Notes: generated from the letters alone by a model not told the origin. DNA of 30,021 nt from Monoraphidium neglectum (GCF_000611645.1 NW_014013270.1:1-30021); one strand, 5' to 3'; shown: positions 1 through 10,004, counted from the stretch's first letter. Program-made: numbers and translations.

Positions 1-35
1 CACACACACACACACACACGCACGCACGCACACAC
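1..35. repeat. CA/CACG microsatellite at the left edge
   Basis: The window opens with an uninterrupted CA tract of about 19 bases that passes into CACG units up to about base 35. It lies just beyond the stop codon of the minus-strand methyltransferase gene, so on that gene's sense strand it would be a GT-rich stretch of the 3' UTR or downstream flank. It is cut by the window edge. Confidence 0.9.
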
Positions 36-86
36 GCTCAGCCAGTGTCCGCCACTGCGGCCATCAGCCCCCATCCCCCGCAGCCC

Positions 87-1760
87 TCATTCAGCGCCCC
101 CGCCCGCCAGCGTAAGCCTCAGCACGTCCACGTCACTGCACTGATACAGGGGGTCCAGCTCTGAGCCTGGCACGCGCGCAACGTCGAACACTCCTCGGCA
201 GCGCCGAAGGAACTCTGCCTCTGCACCCCGATTCCGCCCGTGGGCGATCATAATCTGCGTGCCCCTGCCACTCCGGCTGCAGCTGGCCGCCTCTCCCGCA
301 AGCGCACCGCCGGCAGCGCCGTTGCCCGCGCGCCCATCTCTATCAACGCCCGGGCTGCCAGCCCCTGCGGCGCCGCCGGCTGCACCGCGCGCGGGCGGAA
401 GCTGCCACGAAGCTGCGACTGCCTTCAAGGTCGAGACCAGGTCGGGAATGGCATCCTCCAAGTACATGAGATCGCACCCAAAAACAAAGTCAAAGGGCGG
501 CCCTAGGGCAGCCACGTCCTCCCCCCAACGGTGCTCCAGCACCGTCACGGCGCCTGGCGCTGTTGATGCGACGCGTATGCAGGGGCAACAGGGGGTGGGT
601 GCGGGGCGGTCAAGGGTAATGGAGGGTTGGCAAGGTCCTTCCATGGTCGGTTGTACCCACAGTGTCAGCTTCCACATTGTGGAAGTTCCGCATTGTGGAA
701 GTTCACCTACAGGCTGAGCTGGCCACACGCCTTGGGTGCAGAGGCAGCACATGGAACAGGAGTTCTGTGCTTTACATTGTGGCTTGCATGGGCCCTTTGG
801 CTCGCTCCCGCGGCGCGCCCCGTGCACTGGGCAGTGCCAATTCAGAAGGACCAATCGAACCGCCCCCGGCCCACCGTTGGCCTCGCAGTTGTCTCTCAGC
901 AGCCGCAGGTTGGGCGCCAGGTCTGTAGCCACCACATGCGCCCCCAGCTTCGCCAGGACGACGGCTGCGCATGTGCGCACACACAAACACACGAATTTCG
1001 AGGCCGAGCAAAGTCAAAGGGCGTGGCAACGAGTAAGGGGGCGGGCTTGGCGCAGATAGGGTTGCAGTGCCGTCGGCAGGCTGGAGCTGTGCGGGCGGCG
1101 GGGCGCGGGGGCTCGAGTTAACACAATTTACAGGTGGCCCACAGGGCCATTTGGATCACACCATTTGAGACGGATCGCCGGTGGTGCGAGCCTGCCGCTG
1201 ACGCTGCCCCCGCTTGGTCCATCTTCCGCAGGTTATGATTGCCAGCGATGCGGCGAGCCGGCCAAGCGCGCGAGCATCCATTCGAGCGCGACGGCTCCAA
1301 CCATGCAGGCCGATGCCCGCGGCCGTGGCGGCGCCGCAGCCCCCCAGCCCACCTACGAGGCCGCAGCCTGCGCTCAGGTCAAGGCAGCGCCGCCCGTCCA
1401 CCAGCCGCGCCCACCGCTCCGCCCACTTGCTAAGGACGATGGCCGAGTCCCAAACACTGGGAGGTGGGGCGGGGTGTGGGCAGGGGTGACGCCAGGTGGG
1501 AGATGGCGGGTGCACGCAAGAGTGATGGCGAAGGGTTGTCGTGAGCAGTGGCGATGCAAAGGGGAGGACGGTGCGGCACGGCGCTCTGTTCTGCTGCCTC
1601 GTTTGTTGCGGGAGGATGCTTCCCCCTTGTACACCGGTTGAGAGACATGCAAGGTCTGGTCAAGCACGCGGTGGGGCCACAAACAGAGACACCCACGTGG
1701 ACGCGAAGCCTTCGGGGCCAAACTTGCACTGCTTGATTACGAGAGTGCAAGTCACCTGCA

Positions 1761-1810
<50 letters not shown>

Positions 1811-1970
1811 GCCGTGGGCAGTGCTATGGTGTGGCTGTATGGCCTGTGGAATCGCTCCTTGTCGGGGCGGTGCTCCCGCTTCCATGCCCACGCCCTGCAG
1901 AACCTCTTGAAATCCGACGCATCGCCTTCATCTTGATGCTGTACTTGCTGCCTCTTGCTTCCGGGGCCGG
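87..1970 (-). CDS. METTL21-like protein-lysine methyltransferase with polyQ tract (5' end unresolved)
   Basis: A seven-beta-strand, SAM-dependent methyltransferase of the METTL21/Methyltransf_16 type, a family that methylates lysines of chaperones and translation factors. Exons on the minus strand, in transcription order: about 1970-1697, 1456-1353, 964-875 and 559 (or 553)-87. All junctions are GT-AG and keep one frame. Exon 1 holds a CAG16 polyglutamine run, then TLVIKQCKFGPEGFAST. Exon 2 holds the family signature VWDSAIVLSKW and SAM motif I (LDLSAGCGLV). Exon 3 holds LGAHVVATDLAPNL, whose acidic residue after beta 2 should bind the SAM ribose. Exon 4 holds FDFVFGCDLMY, matching the post-II D/E-x-x-Y motif, then a Gly/Ala-rich insert, IMIAHGRNRG and the stop at 87. 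No ATG was found in the exon 1 frame, so another 5' exon probably lies upstream. Family assignment is confident; substrate is unknown. Confidence 0.82.
669..704. repeat. Small hairpin plus 16-nt period direct repeat inside intron 3 of the methyltransferase gene
   Basis: CTTCCAC (669-675) and GTGGAAG (679-685) form a 7-bp inverted repeat with a 3-nt loop. The 14-mer CATTGTGGAAGTTC then occurs twice, at 675-688 and 691-704, with a period of 16. The element lies in the intron between the third and fourth exons (about 560-874). No known element is recognised. Confidence 0.7.
1762..1809 (-). repeat. CAG16 trinucleotide repeat coding polyglutamine
   Basis: Sixteen perfect CTG units on the plus strand read as CAG on the sense strand of the methyltransferase gene. 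The frame that enters (HTIALPTAQ side) and leaves (VQVTCTLVIKQC side) is the frame that splices exactly into the VWDSAIVLSKW exon, so the run should be translated as glutamine. A 48-nt perfect repeat is expected to vary in length between strains. Confidence 0.85.
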
Positions 1971-2743
1971 GACCTGTGAGAGCGGGCCGAACAGATCATG
2001 GCGGCGGAGGCGGTGGGTACAGCGACACAATGGAGCGAGGGTCACGCGGCGGCTCGGCCCTTGGAGGCTTATACAGGAGCTTCAAGAATTCGTGCCGATT
2101 CTACACACCCGCCAGTGGTTGTTCCTCCATCCTGCTGTGGCTGGACTGGACTCGGAGACGGTGACCAGATCATCTGGTCCCTGAATGAACGAGAACAAAT
2201 CTCAAACTACAACGCAGTTTGAGAAAGTGATGCGCAGGGCTCACACCAAGCCCCACATGAACTGACTGTGCAGTGTGCACGCATGAAAGCCAGGCAGCCA
2301 CACCGTTTGTATACAAACTCAGAGCATTCAGCCAGCGAAAAGACTGGATTATTTGTGTGTGACGTCTAGATAGCCGTGGCCGGCAAGCAGAGGTGGGCAT
2401 GGCATGGCAGGAGCAGTGTGCATCGCTGGGCATAGCAGTGGTGCAGTGTGGCCACGCCCATTGGCAATATCACCATCCGGAGGCACTTTTGCACCTGACG
2501 TGGTGCTGATGCGGCCCTTGCCCTGGATGTGGCAGCTCGCCGCGAGCCAGCAGTCGCCAAGGACTGCTTGCAAGACGCCTGACTCGCGGCGCGGAGATTT
2601 GCTGCATTGAATGCGCTCGATTCAGGGCCTTGTATACGAGCCGAAGGCATTCGAGGTGGAGCTCCTCGCATGCGGCCGTGGTGCACTCTTTGCCTCAACG
2701 CGCCCGTATCGCCCACGCTCGCGCCCTTTGACATTTCAGGATC
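1971..2743. other. Divergent intergenic region between the methyltransferase and bL28 genes
   Basis: This stretch of about 770 bp separates the minus-strand methyltransferase from the plus-strand bL28 gene. It should hold both promoters and probably the missing first exon of the methyltransferase. A Kozak-like GCCGCCATG on the minus strand (about 1997-2005) is a candidate start, but its own frame meets a stop after about 24 codons unless spliced. No convincing TATA box was seen. Confidence 0.5.
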
Positions 2744-3791
2744 ATGGCGTCCACAATGAGCGCGCTGGGCAGCACATTCAGCGGCAGCCGCATTGCGTTC
2801 CGGCCTGCTGCAGTGGGCAAGGCGGCAGCTCGTCCCGTGGTGACGGTGGAGGCCAAGCGCGTGTGCCAGCTGACTGGTGAGCCGTCGTATTTTTCCCCAT
2901 GCGACCATGATTGAGCGGGGGGTCCAGCACCTAATGTGTGCTGCATCAGAGCAGCGGCGCTGGTTATCGGCATGGGCTGCGCCAGCGGCTGCAGCTGCAG
3001 CAGTGAGCCGTCTGCTGCCAACATGACGACCCACTTCGCTGGGCGAGAACTGCTGGCATGCTTGCGACGGCTGTGTTGCTTCTGAGGCACAGCTTGACGG
3101 GGCAGTGTGCAGCATGTGTGGCTGGTGCTCGTGGGTGGATAAGCGAGCCCTCTGCGGCGACAGCTGCAGCGCCGGCGGCGGCGGCGGCAGCAGCAGCGCG
3201 ACGCAGCACAAGCCGCAGCCCGTGGCAGCAGCAGCCAGCCACTAGCAGCCTCTGCTGCACCGGCAGCCCGCCGTTTCTGCAGCCAGTACCAGCGCGGCGC
3301 GACTGTCGGCTCCAGCTCACAGGGTCACAGGCCCCAGCGCAAAAATGTGCCGGCCACGTGCCGTCCGCGTCCCAACGCCCCTGCGCCCTTCTCGCACATA
3401 TGCAGGCAAGAAGCGCAACAAGGCCAACGTGGTGACCTTCTCCAACAAGCACAACCGCAAGTGGCAGGAGCCCAACCTGCAGCTGAAGAAGATCTTCTGG
3501 GAGCAGGGGCAGCGGTGGGTCAAGCTCAGGATCAGCACCAAGGCCATCAAGACCATCGAGAAGGTGGGGGGGCACTGTTGAGTCAGAAGAACATAGAGGG
3601 CTGGGGCCAGGAGGATGGAGTCGGGGACCGGCAGCCGCGTCCTGAGGGGGCTGCGCCGGTGCAGTGCGTCTGGGTCGTTACTCGGGGGGCGCAGGCTCGC
3701 GCGGGCCGCGCGCAAGGTCTTGCATTGCGCAGGTGGGCCGGCACGGTGCCCAAAATCAGAGGCGGTAGATGGACCCAGATTGTTTCAACAT

Positions 3792-3826
<35 letters not shown>

Positions 3827-4390
3827 CATGCACACATTTATACACATACACCTACACATACACGCGCCCGCGCCCTCCAGAACGGCCTCGACACGCTGGC
3901 CAAGGAGGCGGGCATCGACCTGTGGAAGCTGCCCTTTGAGGACGCCCGCCCCGAGCGGCTCGCTTACCTCGAGCAGAACAAGGGCAAGGTCCCTGTGGTG
4001 GGTGGCCGCCGCGGCCGGGGCTCAAAAAGCACCCGACGCCCCCGCCGGCTGAAAGAGGCGGCGGCGCCGCCCTCGCTGGGCGCTGCGGGCGCACCCCCGC
4101 AATCCTCTGGCTCCCGAGCGGCCTCGAGCGCGCGGCCCGTGTCTCGCCGCTGCTGGCGTGCTTGCGTGCACTCCCCTCTGCGGCTGCGCCCGACCACCTT
4201 GCTTTCTTGCCCCCGCTGCTGCCCTCGCCCCCAGGCCGCCAACACGCGCGCCATGAAGAACGCGGACAAGCTGGCGGCCTCCACCAAGAAGCCGCGCTAC
4301 CCCGTGTACGAGGAGGGCGGCCGCATTGTCTGGATCAAGCCGGGCATGGAGGAGGTCATCCTCGGCAGCGGCGCCGCGGCGGCCGAGTAG
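2744..4390 (+). CDS. PRPL28: Plastid large-subunit ribosomal protein bL28c, nuclear encoded, four exons
   Basis: This gene codes for bL28 of the chloroplast 50S subunit. Exons are 2744-2876, 3406-3563, 3881-3997 and 4235-4390 (TAG); all introns are GT-AG and the sum is 564 nt, 187 residues. Residues 1 to about 36 are a Ser/Ala/Arg-rich, acid-poor stromal transit peptide ending near VVTVEA. The conserved core follows: [10 protein letters not shown] across the first junction, [19 protein letters not shown], then [17 protein letters not shown] and [14 protein letters not shown], all typical of plastid and bacterial L28. As far as I recall, land-plant plastid L28 stops close to GIDL; here about 75 residues follow, basic then hydrophobic, ending [14 protein letters not shown] and an Ala tail. 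The start is the first ATG giving a transit peptide. Intron 1 is rich in GGC/CAG triplets and intron 3 carries a CA tract. A TGTAA lies 78 nt after the stop. Confidence 0.95.
3793..3822. repeat. (CA)15 microsatellite in bL28 intron 3
   Basis: This is a perfect CA repeat of 15 units, followed by further CA-rich sequence to about 3862. It occupies the middle of the intron 3564-3880, upstream of the CCCTCCAG acceptor. Confidence 0.95.
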
Positions 4391-6268
4391 GCGGCGGTTG
4401 TTTGTTCTCTGGTTTGGCCTGACCCCGGTTTTCCCTGACGCACCACGATTTGAGTGCACAGCAGCTTTGTAATCGGAGCCCCAAATCTGTGCTTGAATTG
4501 TCCAAGGTGCTGGTGACTGGCACGTCGACAGCGCTGCTAAGGGTTCAGGACAATGAGGCATGAAGAGCCTCACTGATGACGCATTTGGAGGCGTTTGACG
4601 TTGGGTTTCTGAGGGCCCCAGATGATGAATCGCATCCTGCTGAGATGAGGGCAGCGCAGGCTGCGCCTGTACGCCTGCAGCTGGGAACGGGGCAGCCGGC
4701 TAGTGCGGGGTGGGCTTCAGAACAGCAATGGCAGGGGCGGTTGTCAAGCCTCCTTGAGAGATCGTTCATGGCCATTGATGAGTTCTGGGGACCCCAGGCG
4801 GCTAACAAAGCAAGGGAGCCGGGCCAAGCGCCAGGAAGCGGCGCATTAGATTGAGCCAGGCGTGGCCAACGAACCTCACGGCCACTGGCTAAATTATGCC
4901 CTGCCGCCGCCTTAACACCTCGCCAATTTCAAATGCACAACGCAACTCGAAGGAATGCAAGAGTATCCAAGAGCAAACCCTCGTCGTCTCACAGACTAAC
5001 CCTTGGCAGCATGTCGTCGTGCAGGGCGTGAGCTACTGATGGGCGGGTCGTGCGAGCTATCTGACTGGCTGTGCCTAGCCTCGCACACCTGGGCCCGCTC
5101 AATCCGATGGGTGCAGTGTATTACAGTGTGATCATCAAGTTTGCAAATGCGATCTGATACAGCTTGCTGGGAAGGCTCAGAAAGGACACCAATAGTAAGT
5201 CCGGCCGGCTTGATCAAGCCCCCAAAAGCACAATGCCACCTGCCCATAGGTTTGCAAAAGCGGCGGATCAAGTCGTGGTGGCTGCAAAACCCCAAGCAGT
5301 GTGATGGGTTGAGGACATCAGGGGTCGTGATGGTGGAAAACCCAACCTGAGGTGTTGGGCACAAGCCCAACTAATTATCCACAGCCAAGGGGCAAAGTCA
5401 GCCTGGCAGTGCAGCAAAAGACACCACACCCAGCCCCCAAAAAAGCGCCAACTGCGCCAGCCATGTGTCCGCCCCAGGAATGTGCACGACGCGTCGCAAA
5501 TCAGACCCCGGCCCTGAAAATTAGCCCCCCAAACCACATACCCAAGCATGCCCCACCCTACAGGGAAGCAAGCATGGCGCACGTCAAAAGGGGTTGACCG
5601 CAGGCGCTGACATCCTGTTCACCTCCCCTCTGCCCCTCGCCGCAGCGGGATCAGCGCCAGGCAAACCCAACACCCCGGAAGCAACAAACTCTGTCCGGCA
5701 ACACCATGGCCAACGAACTTGCTGTGTCAAAACCTCCGCCGGCTGAGCTCATGTGTGTGGCCTGTGCTGCGTACACAATGTTGGCGGGTCAGGCCTGGGC
5801 GGCTTTGAAACGAATGAGTTGAGACGGAAAAATCAGTAGCCAACTGTGTCAGCGGCGCCTCCATCCCAATGGCAGCCCGCTGGAACCGATACTAATCAAA
5901 GAAAAGCCCATACTTGGGGACCAACAAATGGATGTGATGCGTTGGTGCGGGCATCTCAGTATGCCAGCACCGCACAGATTGCCTGTTGTCAAAACCGCTC
6001 CGAGCACGCCTTGATGGGGCCGCATGAATCAGCCCCTCTGTCTATTGCGCCCGGCGCTTGCCGCGTACTGCAGTCACAGCCTGATCAATCTGGAACCAAG
6101 TTGTCGTCTTTCCCCACCGGTACCCACAGCTCCATCACCCCCTTGGCTTGCGGGAGCACCACCCTGTATAAACACCAAGGGGAGTGGCTCGAAATCAAGC
6201 CCAGCACAACAGATGAGTGGACAGGGCTTGTGGGGCATCGGGTGACGCCCCTCCAGTTCGGGCCAACG
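4391..6268. other. Convergent intergenic region, no gene recognised
   Basis: About 1.9 kb lies between the converging 3' ends of bL28 and the alpha/beta hydrolase. The open frames here (for example 4576-4854 and 5846-6391 on the plus strand) show no family motif, no plausible splice structure and no signal peptide. A minus-strand TGTAA (TTACA at 5121-5125) could serve the hydrolase but is about 1.1 kb past its stop. The base composition is less GC-rich than in the neighbouring genes. Confidence 0.5.
4468..4472 (+). terminator. TGTAA poly(A) signal candidate for bL28
   Basis: TGTAA is the canonical chlorophyte polyadenylation motif. This copy is 78 nt downstream of the bL28 stop codon, a normal spacing for a short 3' UTR. 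The call rests on motif and position only. Confidence 0.55.
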
Positions 6269-6579
6269 CTAACGGAACAGGTGGCGCCTGAGGAACGCCG
6301 CCGCCTCATCCGCGGCCGCGAGCGCCTCGGGCAGCGTCGTGGACGCCTGCGGCGCGCGGGCATATACCGCAAGGGTCAAAGCGGGTGGTGAGCGCGGCAG
6401 CTGCGATCGCAGGGGTGTGATCAACTGGCAGAGCTGCTGCTTCCTGGATCTGTCGCAGCTGTCACGGGATCCGATCCCCTTGCCAGGCGCAAAAATTTCC
6501 ACAGGCGCCGCTTTGCCCATCTGCTCGCGATCGAGCCAGCTAGGCAGCGGCCCACGCCGCACCCTCGGCCCCATCCACA

Positions 6580-6622
<43 letters not shown>

Positions 6623-7988
6623 CCACATCCCCTCCCCACCTGGAACACGTGCCACATCGCCTCCCAGGGCGAGAACTGTACTGCCTGCCCGGCCGCCGCC
6701 AGCTTGCGGTACAGCCGGACGCAGTCCGACAGCAGCACGTCCCGCAGTCCGACCTGCAGCAGGATCGGCGGCAGCGCCCCGACCTTCTCCTTGCGCCAGT
6801 CCGCGCGCAGCGTCGACACCAGGGGCGCCGCCAGGGCTGACGCGTTGCCTGAGACGTAGGCCAGGGCGAGGGATGACAGGCCAAAGTCGTACTGCAGGAC
6901 AGGGTCGACGCCGGAGAGCGTGGTCTGGGTGTCACCGACGCGCGAGAGCTCGACCCATGGGGAGTAGAGGACGACCGCCGCCGGGTACGGCAGCCCCAGC
7001 GCGCGCAGCCGCAGCAGCAGCGCGAGCGCAAGCCCGCCGCCGGCCGAGTCGCCGAGCAGAGCGATGTCCGCGGCGGCGGCGCCGCCGGCGGCGCGCATGG
7101 CGGCGCGCGCGAGGAGCTCTTTGTAGACCGCCACCGCGTCGTCGATGGCCGCGGGGAAGGGGTGCTTTGGGGCCAGTCGGTACTCCGCGCACAGCTGCCT
7201 CACGCCGAGCCGCTTGGCCACGGGCCCGGCCGTGCTCCATTGGATGTAGCAGGAACCGGTGAAGAAGGCGCCGCCGTGGAGGTACAGCAGCAGCTTCTCG
7301 GGGCCGCCGGCGGTTTTGTTGGCTTTGGCGGCGCCGAGCGGCGTCGCGATGACCGAGGGGACGCCGGCAAGGGTGAGGTTTTCGGCGCTGGAGAAGAGGC
7401 GCTTGAAGTCTTGCTCGGCGCCGGGCCGCATCGAGTCGGTGAACATCTTGTGGATCTGCGGGTAGGTTGGGGATGCGTAGCTTGTGCCTTGGTTTTGCGC
7501 TCGCACGGTGTCGCATGGCGGTGCATGCGGTTCGACAAGGGCATTGCCGTGCGTATGCGAGGCGGGGCTTGGGGCGACAGCTGTGAGGACGTGCAGTGCT
7601 CGGCGTATGTATTTGGACCCTCCAGGGGCAGGACTGAGGGCTGGAGCGCAGAGGCGTGAGCAGGGGTGCGTTCGGCGTCGCGCGCTGGCCAGGTAGGCGG
7701 GAGCCCGCTGCAGCACGGGCTATCCACCTTGGCGGCGGCGGCCGGCGTGTCCATCTTGCCGAGGGAAGCAAACGCGCCGGCGGACGAGTTCTTCAGGAAC
7801 TGCTGAGCTTCGGGGCTGACGGTCGTGGGCACCGCGCAGAAGGGCCGCAGGGAGTCGGATGGCGGGTGGGGCGGGGTGCAATTGCGAGCGCCGGGGGCGC
7901 CAGCGGTCGCCTTCGCCCCGCCGACTGCATCGCCGCGAGCACCGCATGCCATCAGGAGCCAGAGAGCCAGCAGTATATGCTGTGACAT
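6269..7988 (-). CDS. Secreted alpha/beta hydrolase of the hormone-sensitive-lipase (alpha/beta hydrolase fold-3) type
   Basis: Exons in transcription order are 7988-7728, 7455-6640 and 6346-6269 (TAG); both introns are GT-AG in phase 0, giving 384 residues. An N-terminal hydrophobic segment (SQHILLALWLLMACGARG) looks like a signal peptide, which decided the start; an in-frame ATG further upstream at about 8063 would bury it. The catalytic set is complete: HGG oxyanion motif at 147-149, AEYRLAPKHPFPA at 177-189, nucleophile elbow GDSAGG with Ser224, Asp326 in VGLRDVLLSD and His356 in MWHVFQ. The last exon supplies the C-terminal helix (LPEALAAADEAAAFLRRHL). HSL-type enzymes hydrolyse carboxyl esters of short acyl chains or lipids; the substrate cannot be read here. 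Intron 2 carries a long CA tract. The gene is divergent from the EF-hand gene. Confidence 0.9.
6583..6621. repeat. (AC)19 microsatellite in hydrolase intron 2
   Basis: This is a perfect AC repeat of about 39 nt. On the sense strand of the hydrolase gene it is a GT tract that begins about 18 nt after the GTGGGG donor of the intron 6347-6639. Confidence 0.95.
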
Positions 7989-8212
7989 CTTTGAGTGTGG
8001 TCGTCGGTGTTCGCGGTGTCGGTGTGGTGCACTGCGGTGGGCGTAACGGTGGGTGTAACCCAAACAAACCAGATCAGACTATGATGAGTCGTTGTTATTG
8101 TCGTACGCCGGTTCATGCAATGAAGCATCTCCCTTCTTGCCTGTATCACCGGTTGTGACAGATCGGCGTGTTGCACGAGGGATCCCACAGCGAGCAGCTG
8201 CACGTCGCCAAG
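7989..8212. promoter_or_regulatory. Short divergent promoter region between hydrolase and EF-hand genes
   Basis: Only 224 bp separate the two start codons, so the two transcripts must share or overlap their promoters. The segment is less GC-rich than the exons and contains TG/CG-rich stretches near 8000-8060, but no TATA box was recognised. The promoter role is inferred from gene arrangement alone. Confidence 0.55.
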
Positions 8213-9070
8213 ATGGGACAGGTGGGAGGCAGGACTGCGTTGCAGAACGGTGGCACAGAGATGGCTGCCACGCTTTGCACCACACTGGACCGTCGCGGCG
8301 CGGCACGAGTCATTGCAGCGGCGCCGTGCTGCTTGTGCTGCTGTCGACCCGTCCGCCCTTGCTCCCCCACTTTCAACATGAGCAGGCCATCAGCGGCGGC
8401 CTCACGCAGAACGACGTGGACGAGGTCATCAGCGCCTGCAAGGGCGCGTGTGAGGAGGGGGTTCTTAGGGATCAAACTAACAGCGCGTCGGCGACTCGCC
8501 GGACACGCGTACAGCCGGGTGCCCCACAGCGCACCGCAGGGCTGCTGCAGATGCTTGCCATCGCAGCCGTGCGTGCCGGGAGTCGTGTGCTTGGCGGAGC
8601 TGCGAAGAGCTTGCACCTTGGACCGTGCGGCAGCGCAGCGCCGGCGGCCGTGAGCCCGGGGTCCCAACCTGCGCTGTTGGTCACTCAAGCGCTGGGTCAC
8701 CGGCCACCCCACGCAGTCACACAACCAGAGGTGGAGGCCCTGTATCGGAGATTCAGATCACTGGACCGCGGCCTCAAAGGCTACATCAGCGCCGAGGAGT
8801 TCCTGGCAATCCCAGAGCTCTCCATCAACCCCCTGGCCAATCGCGTCGTGCGGCTGTGAGCGGCCCGGCCCGCGCGCCGCTCGTCGCCGAGGGGCTTTTA
8901 GTGCTGCCGCGGGTCGGGCGGACGGGCAGGGGGCAGGGGCGCGGGGTGCTATGGGCTCGGGGCTCGCCGGCGGCCGCTGGGCCCTGCAAAAGCTCAAGCT
9001 TGCGGCTGCGCCGCACACAGCAGCACGCGCTTGCGAGACATACACATGCGCGCATGCCCTCTCGTGTGCA

Positions 9071-9110
<40 letters not shown>

Positions 9111-9244
9111 CACACACTCTCTCTCTCTCATGCAAACATACACATGCGCACACACACTCATACAAATACACACGCACACACACATATACTTATCACATGG
9201 GCACACGCACTCACACACACATGCACAAAACACTCACAGACACA

Positions 9245-9280
<36 letters not shown>

Positions 9281-9904
9281 CACACCCTGCCCTGCCCTGC
9301 AGCTTCGAGAGCGTCAACTTTCTCGAGTTTGTCAAACTGCTGGCGCCCTTCACATCACGTGTCACCAAAGACGACAAGCTGACCTTCCTTTTTACTGTGT
9401 TTGATGTGGATGGGGATGGTGAGCGCCTTTGGACGGCTGGACGCCCTATGTGTGGTGGCCTTCGTTTGCGGGCAAGATGGGCATTGGACGCTTGATTGGC
9501 TGCAAGGGTTGCGGTCACGCCAAAGCTGTGCAGCCATGCACACACACACGCGCACGCTTACACGCGCATACACACACACACTCTCTGTCAGACACCTCCG
9601 CACACCCACACACACAAACACATGCACTTACCCACACACCCACACCAACGCAAACACGGTCACATCCACGCAACCTGCAACACCCGCGGGGGCCCGCCCA
9701 GGCCTGGTGTCCCGAGATGACATGCACGTGATGCTGCGGCAGCTGGCGGGCAGCACCCTCACAGATGAGGACATCGACACTCTCACGACCCGCGGCTTCG
9801 AGGGCGCCGGTGCGCCGCACGGCCTGAACCTCGCCGCGTTTAAGGCGGCGATGGCGGGGCGGGACCTCAGCTCGATGGAGGTGGCCGTCGCAACGGATAC
9901 GTGA
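8213..9904 (+). CDS. CHP/calcineurin-B-like EF-hand protein, N-myristoylation site, five exons
   Basis: Exons are 8213-8221, 8386-8449, 8717-8855, 9303-9418 and 9702-9904 (TGA), with GT-AG introns, giving 176 residues. Exon 1 is just ATGGGACAG. The spliced start MGQAIS fits the N-myristoylation rule (Gly2, small residue at 6), as in calcineurin B and CHP proteins. The order matches CHP1: LTQNDVDEVISACKGAFTQ, LYRRFRSLD, degenerate EF1 loop at 41-52 (KGYISAEEF), LSINPLANRVVRLF, then a shortened EF2 in which FESVNFLEF replaces the whole calcium loop. EF3 at 105-116 (DVDGDGLVSRDD) is the only canonical loop, with Asp instead of Glu at position 12. EF4 is degenerate (FEGAGAPHGLNLAAF). CHP proteins bind membrane antiporters and kinases; the partner here is unknown. 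Introns 3 and 4 are packed with CA repeats. Confidence 0.88.
9072..9129. repeat. Compound (CA)n-(CT)n microsatellite in EF-hand intron 3
   Basis: A CA tract of about 32 nt is broken by one G, continues to about 9116 and then switches to CT until about 9129. It is followed by imperfect CA-rich sequence up to about 9240. All of it lies in the intron 8856-9302. Confidence 0.9.
9246..9278. repeat. Second CA microsatellite in EF-hand intron 3
   Basis: This is a perfect CA tract of about 33 nt that ends 24 nt before the exon starting at 9303, so it sits in the region where the branch point and polypyrimidine tract are expected. A CCCTGCCCTGCCCTGCAG acceptor follows. Confidence 0.9.
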
Positions 9905-9961
9905 TGCGGCGCGCGCCGTTGTTCGCCCGGGTTGCGGCGCTCGGACGCGCTTGGCCGTGTG

Positions 9962-10004
9962 GGCCGCGCGCGGCCCCGCCCCGGCAGCGGGGGCCACGGC
10001 GGGG
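9962..10004 (+). repeat. Left copy of a 43-bp repeat flanking the N run
   Basis: These 43 bases, GC-rich and starting GGCCGCGCGCGG, are identical to 10711-10753 on the other side of the gap, in the same orientation. The N run starts at the next base. Confidence 0.95.

Noticed and set aside
1541..1936. Plus-strand frame with a polycysteine run opposite the CAG repeat
   Set aside because: The run is the TGC reading of the CTG repeat on the strand opposite the well-supported methyltransferase gene; the rest has no family features.
2366..3211. Long minus-strand frame over the bL28 start
   Set aside because: It lies antisense to exon 1 and intron 1 of bL28 and is Ala/His-rich without motifs, as expected in GC-rich DNA.
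6339..7262. 307-residue plus-strand frame rich in Arg, Pro and Thr-His repeats
   Set aside because: It is antisense to the alpha/beta hydrolase and passes through the CA microsatellite, which creates the Thr-His run.
8625..9495. Frames with long Thr-His repeats
   Set aside because: They are translations of the intronic CA tracts of the EF-hand gene, not histidine-repeat proteins.
9039..9650. CRISPR-like repeat array
   Set aside because: The periodic look comes from CA and CACG microsatellite sequence; there are no constant repeats with unique spacers.
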